Under the pieces are notes generated by a model, which was not told the origin of the DNA, ran no database searches, and saw only the letters and a program-made list of their open reading frames with translations. DNA of 8,677 bases from Promethearchaeota archaeon (GTDB lineage: Archaea > Asgardarchaeota > Lokiarchaeia > Sigyniarchaeales > Promethearchaeaceae). Each line of letters starts with the position of its first letter. The stretch's first letter is position 1. Of the stretch, positions 6,605-8,677 are shown one piece after another. The position numbers were made by a program, and so were the translations under genes. Where the stretch lies: assembly GCA_014729055.1 (NCBI GenBank), contig WJKO01000188.1, forward strand, positions 1 through 8,677, written 5' to 3'.

Positions 6605-6618
6605 TTCCTTAAAAGGAA
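6605..6618. repeat. Inverted repeat TTCCTT-AA-AAGGAA at the coiled-coil gene start
   Basis: Two perfect 6-bp arms with a 2-bp spacer lie immediately upstream of the ATG of the coiled-coil gene. The arm includes its AAGGA ribosome site. It could be an operator or, in RNA, sequester the ribosome site, though a 2-nt loop is too tight for a full hairpin. It may be chance. Confidence 0.3.
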
Positions 6619-6644
6619 GTGATGTGAATTAAATTTTTTTCTGC

Positions 6645-6654
6645 TTTAAAAATA
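6645..6654 (+). promoter_or_regulatory. Candidate TATA box of the RadB-like gene
   Basis: TTTAAAAATA lies about 37 bp before the ATG at 6687, predicting a leader of about 11 nt. The GTGAT at 6670-6674, a partial Shine-Dalgarno match, would then be at or upstream of the transcript start, so leader use is unclear. Confidence 0.4.
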
Positions 6655-6686
6655 ACACGCCAATATTATGTGATAGTGAATTAATT

Positions 6687-7388
6687 ATGATTGTTAATTC
6701 GAATTTGTCATCTTTACTTAATGTAGAAAATCTAAGTTCCAAAATAATACAAATCTATGGAGAAGCTGCTACTGGTAAAAGTACACTTGCTATGTCTTTA
6801 AGTAAACTTTTAAACATGCGAAAATCAGACTATATGTTTTGGATTGACACAGAACGCAAATTTTCCGCTAAAAAATATGAAACCTTAGATCTTGAGTCTA
6901 AAGAGCCTAAAGAACCAATTGATCGAAGACAACCTTTTGTAACACAATTAAGTACATTAAAACAACAAGAAAATGCAATTAAAACAATTATAAATAGTAA
7001 TTCCGACACTAATCCAATTTTTCCAGTCGGCATGATTGTTATAGATACATTTTCTAACCTTTTAAGGAAGAAATTTAATGATTTATCCTATACGAAATAT
7101 GTTAATCTTACAAAAGATTTCATTAAAAATCAAATTAATCCATTACTAAGATTTCAGAATAAAACTGATTGCTATCTTATCTTCGTTCATCAAGTTACTT
7201 ATGTACCCGATATTGGAAACCTTCCTTTCCTTCACCGAGTGTTCTCTCAAATAGAGTCTGCTTGGATTGAATTATCAAAAGACAGAGAGAACAATGAATT
7301 AAATATGGAAATAAGAAATAACAATCAAAGAGTTGAAACAACATTTGAAATTTCTCAGAAAGGACTCATTTTCCAACCCGTTTCTTAA
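6687..7388 (+). CDS. RadB-like RecA-superfamily ATPase
   Basis: This 233-residue single-domain ATPase has the RecA/RadA core without an N-terminal helix-hairpin-helix domain, and its length is close to archaeal RadB (about 220 residues). Walker A is GEAATGKST (25-33). FWIDTE (51-56) corresponds to the conserved YIDTE-like strand with the catalytic Glu candidate Glu56. Walker B is GMIVIDT (115-121, Asp120). LIFVHQVTY (164-172) resembles the NQV segment that senses the gamma-phosphate. The C-terminus (194-233) is a beta-rich tail with SAWIELSKD. RadB paralogs assist RadA in homologous recombination; related stand-alone ATPases (KaiC-like) are alternatives. It diverges from the coiled-coil gene and converges on the ubiquitin-like gene with a 31-bp gap. 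Confidence 0.8.
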   Translation: MIVNSNLSSLLNVENLSSKIIQIYGEAATGKSTLAMSLSKLLNMRKSDYMFWIDTERKFSAKKYETLDLESKEPKEPIDRRQPFVTQLSTLKQQENAIKTIINSNSDTNPIFPVGMIVIDTFSNLLRKKFNDLSYTKYVNLTKDFIKNQINPLLRFQNKTDCYLIFVHQVTYVPDIGNLPFLHRVFSQIESAWIELSKDRENNELNMEIRNNNQRVETTFEISQKGLIFQPVS

Positions 7389-7423
7389 ACAGCTCCAAAG
7401 TCATTTCTTAACTTGTTTCTTAA
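7381..7423. repeat. Three copies of TTTCTTAA at the convergent gene ends
   Basis: The octamer TTTCTTAA occurs at 7381-7388, 7404-7411 and 7416-7423. The first contains the stop codon of the RadB-like gene, and the last overlaps the stop of the ubiquitin-like gene on the other strand. The pyrimidine-rich copies may help termination on the + strand. Confidence 0.4.
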
Positions 7424-7680
7424 CGTGTTCCTATAACCCTTATAACGTCTTTTCGAGGATTTATCGCTACTACTCGATTCCATTTATGATGATCCGAAGT
7501 GAGGCTTTTCCCTTCTACAATTAAAGATACTCGCATACTAGGCGGCATTTTAAATGTTTTTTTAACCAACTTCTTAACTTCTCCCACCGTTACGTTTGGA
7601 TCAGTACTAATATCTATCTGTCGAGTCCCTCGATTATCAACAGAAAAGGAACCCATCAGTTTAAATGTATAATTTGTCAT
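7420..7680 (-). CDS. Ubiquitin-like beta-grasp protein lacking a C-terminal diglycine
   Basis: This 86-residue protein follows the ubiquitin fold along its whole length. Strand 1 is TFKLMGSF (5-12), strand 2 RQIDIST (20-26), the helix TVGEVKKLVKKTF (31-43), then MPPSMRVSLIVEGKSL (45-60), which lines up with the IPPDQQRLIFAGKQL part of ubiquitin, and a final strand DVIRVIG (78-84). Unlike conjugated ubiquitins it ends in Gly84-Thr-Arg and then stops; neither other frame offers a diglycine. It therefore probably does not form isopeptide bonds, or needs another mechanism. EsaB/YukD-type ubiquitin-like proteins, which also lack GG, are an alternative family. No E1, E2 or deubiquitinase gene is in the window. 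The start is fixed by AAGGATG upstream. It converges on the RadB-like gene; the DUF998 gene lies 101 bp upstream on the same strand. Confidence 0.82.
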   Translation of the reverse strand: MTNYTFKLMGSFSVDNRGTRQIDISTDPNVTVGEVKKLVKKTFKMPPSMRVSLIVEGKSLTSDHHKWNRVVAINPRKDVIRVIGTR

Positions 7681-7691
7681 TTTTCATCCTT
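7681..7691 (-). promoter_or_regulatory. Ribosome site AAGGATGAAAA of the ubiquitin-like gene
   Basis: The 11 bases before the ATG are the same as those before the CPBP gene at 2021-2031. The ATG embedded in the site starts an out-of-frame nine-codon frame (including stop) that overlaps the gene start. Confidence 0.45.
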
Positions 7692-7781
7692 CTAATAAGT
7701 TATCTAATTTCTTTCTTCTAATTTTCTTCTCTAAATTAATTTTATTTCCCTAATTTTTCTCTATTTGCTTATGTCTCAATT

Positions 7782-8453
7782 CTATCCATTTCTTTTGATT
7801 TCTCTATCTCTGTTAACCATTGTACTTAAATAAATACCTATTAGCCAATACATGAGAGTAAATAGTCCCATCCATTGCTGAAGTGTATTATTTTCAATAT
7901 TTAACAAAACTGCACCTAGAATAATTGCACCACCATATATAATGAGAAACTGATAAATTTTCGGCCAGTCTGCCTTAATAATTATTTTTCTAATAAGAAC
8001 AAACATCATAAAAAATGCACCAATTCCGAAACCACCAAACGCAACATCAGCAGCTACATCATGTACATGTTTTAGAAAATCGTCTTTCGTAAATAACGCT
8101 ACTATCATCAACCCTATTGAACCTACAATACACGAAAATGTTGATAGATATGAAAATAAGGCAAAATCCGGCATCAGTTTTCTATGAATATAAAGACAAT
8201 GAGGAATAAATAAAATTCCAGTTAAAGTTCCGCCTACAATAAAAAACCAACATCCCACAGGATTTACAGCAATCCAACCCATATCGCTGATGTAATTGTC
8301 TAAAATAGAATACCCCCCTGGAAAAAATAATTGAGAAAGCAAACATCCACTCCAGAAGATTAACATAACCACAAAGAAGTATTTACGATGGGTTTCTCGA
8401 TCGGCATTACCGGTTAGAATTTTGGTCAAATTACTCATTGATAAATATTTCAT
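7782..8453 (-). CDS. DUF998-family six-helix membrane protein
   Basis: This 223-residue protein is an integral membrane protein with about six helices (roughly 25-43, 62-88, 98-121, 135-157, 165-185, 190-211). The DUF998 signature is present: DNYISDMGW (52-60) after the first helix, with CWFFIVGGTLTG in the second, and the His-containing HVHDVAADVAFG (129-140) before the fourth. No reaction is established for this family. The first ATG has no Shine-Dalgarno, and ATTTTAAATA sits about 22 bp upstream, consistent with a leaderless transcript; Met6 (8436-8438) is an alternative start. The gene runs in the same direction as the ubiquitin-like gene, 101 bp upstream of it, so read-through is possible. 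Family assignment is good, function unknown. Confidence 0.85.
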   Translation of the reverse strand: MKYLSMSNLTKILTGNADRETHRKYFFVVMLIFWSGCLLSQLFFPGGYSILDNYISDMGWIAVNPVGCWFFIVGGTLTGILFIPHCLYIHRKLMPDFALFSYLSTFSCIVGSIGLMIVALFTKDDFLKHVHDVAADVAFGGFGIGAFFMMFVLIRKIIIKADWPKIYQFLIIYGGAIILGAVLLNIENNTLQQWMGLFTLMYWLIGIYLSTMVNRDREIKRNG

Positions 8454-8470
8454 TTTATATCTATAAAACT

Positions 8471-8480
8471 TATTTAAAAT
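8471..8480 (-). promoter_or_regulatory. Candidate TATA box of the DUF998 gene
   Basis: The minus strand reads ATTTTAAATA about 22 bp before the first ATG, suggesting a leaderless or nearly leaderless mRNA. The surrounding AT-rich sequence makes the exact element uncertain. Confidence 0.4.
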
Positions 8481-8503
8481 CTTTAAAGTTGTTTTATGTC
8501 AAA

Positions 8504-8523
8504 TTTGATCAAGTTTGATCAAA
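8504..8523. promoter_or_regulatory. Tandem palindromes TTTGATCAA, 10 bp apart
   Basis: TTTGATCAA occurs at 8504-8512 and again at 8514-8522. Each copy contains the palindrome TTGATCAA, and the second extends to the 10-bp perfect palindrome TTTGATCAAA. The 10-bp period puts both on one face of the helix. It lies upstream of the DUF998 TATA candidate, where an activator or repressor could bind. Confidence 0.45.
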
Positions 8524-8566
8524 AAAACATAACCTTAATCAGATTGCTGGATATATTCCTCATTAG

Positions 8567-8591
8567 GTAAATAATTGTATAAATTGTTTAC
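8567..8591. promoter_or_regulatory. 25-bp imperfect palindrome containing a TATA-like box
   Basis: Arms 8567-8576 and 8582-8591 pair at 9 of 10 positions, the exception being a T/G pair at 8572/8586. The centre carries GTATAAAT (8578-8585 region), a good TATA match. A start about 26 bp downstream falls near 8607, before the GGTGAT and ATG of the partial gene at the right edge. A protein binding here would compete with TBP. Confidence 0.4.
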
Positions 8592-8632
8592 TCCCATGCA
8601 TGCCGTGTGAACCAATTGGTGATGGCTATTGT

Positions 8633-8677
8633 ATGGCAAAATTAGTTCGTGTGACTCGTCACGACTTCAAATCTGTG
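8633..8677 (+). CDS. Probable 5' end of an unrecognised gene, cut by the window
   Basis: An ATG at 8633 opens a frame that stays open to the window end and reads MAKLVRVTRHDFKSV. GGTGAT (8618-8623), a good match to the archaeal anti-Shine-Dalgarno, precedes it by 9 nt, and a TATA-like box lies about 52 bp upstream, so promoter, ribosome site and start are in order. Only 15 codons are visible, too few for family assignment. The frame also extends upstream to 8567 through a Cys-rich stretch, with another ATG at 8600, but that start lacks a ribosome site. Chance remains possible. Confidence 0.45.
   Translation, partial: MAKLVRVTRHDFKSV

Noticed and set aside
7381..7440. A frameshifted diglycine tail for the ubiquitin-like protein
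   Set aside because: Neither alternative frame at the 3' end gives Gly-Gly: one stops at once, and the other reads through Asn, Arg, Lys and Leu to a stop without GG.
7333..7524. A + strand open frame across the end of the RadB-like gene and the ubiquitin-like gene
   Set aside because: It overlaps two well-supported genes in other frames, its residues are low in complexity with many Phe/Ser/Tyr, and it has no ribosome site.
7692..7781. Pyrimidine-rich + strand tract as an unusual structural or regulatory element
   Set aside because: It is a short AT-rich gap of mixed T and C without regular repeats or symmetry, and is adequately explained as leader and spacer sequence.
8648..8665. Short inverted repeat GTGAC-TC-GTCAC near the right edge, as a hairpin or tRNA arm
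   Set aside because: The 2-base loop is too small for an RNA hairpin, no cloverleaf can be built around it, and it falls within the probable coding start.
8642..8677. Tail of a minus-strand gene entering from the right (ending HTN and a stop)
   Set aside because: Only 11 codons are visible, and the opposite strand has a better case with TATA-like box, ribosome site and ATG. It cannot be excluded.

Overview
The window looks like chromosomal sequence from an archaeon, most plausibly an Asgard (Lokiarchaeia-like) lineage. The clues are AT-rich DNA, archaeal TATA-like boxes (TTATATAT, TTTATAAA, TTTAAAAATA) ahead of several starts, a RadB-like RecA-family ATPase, a ubiquitin-fold protein resembling eukaryotic ubiquitin, and tandem AbrB-type TIPK motifs. 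This placement is inference; the window has no rRNA or other phylogenetic marker that settles it. No tRNA, rRNA, CRISPR array or insertion sequence was seen, and no gene-free stretch exceeds 300 bases.

Left part (1-3919): a ferredoxin-nitroreductase fusion (+) converges on an extended SDR NAD(P)-dependent oxidoreductase/epimerase (-). That gene diverges, across a 77-bp gap with a TATA-like box that could serve both directions, from a CPBP/Rce1-type membrane protein (+). A second, divergent extended SDR (+) follows 67 bp later. Two redox/epimerase enzymes around a membrane protein suggest lipid, isoprenoid or sugar modification, but no substrate can be read from the sequence.

Middle (3920-6239): a complete bifunctional purH (-), the last two steps of de novo IMP synthesis, lies head to head with a 172-residue protein (+) made of two copies of an AbrB/SpoVT-like motif. 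The 148-bp divergent gap carries promoter candidates for both genes and two inverted repeats, so local regulation is a reasonable hypothesis.

Right part (6240-8677): a small protein (-) that is almost entirely one very regular leucine-zipper coiled coil; a RadB-like ATPase (+); a ubiquitin-like protein (-) without a C-terminal diglycine; a DUF998-type six-helix membrane protein (-); and, at the edge, the likely 5' end of another gene (+) whose TATA-like box sits inside a 25-bp palindrome. A pair of TTTGATCAA palindromes one helical turn apart lies between the last two.

No complete undescribed multigene system is demonstrable. The most promising unusual elements are the ubiquitin-like protein lacking a conjugation tail, the tandem AbrB-like protein facing purH, the perfect leucine-zipper protein, and the clustered palindromic operator candidates.
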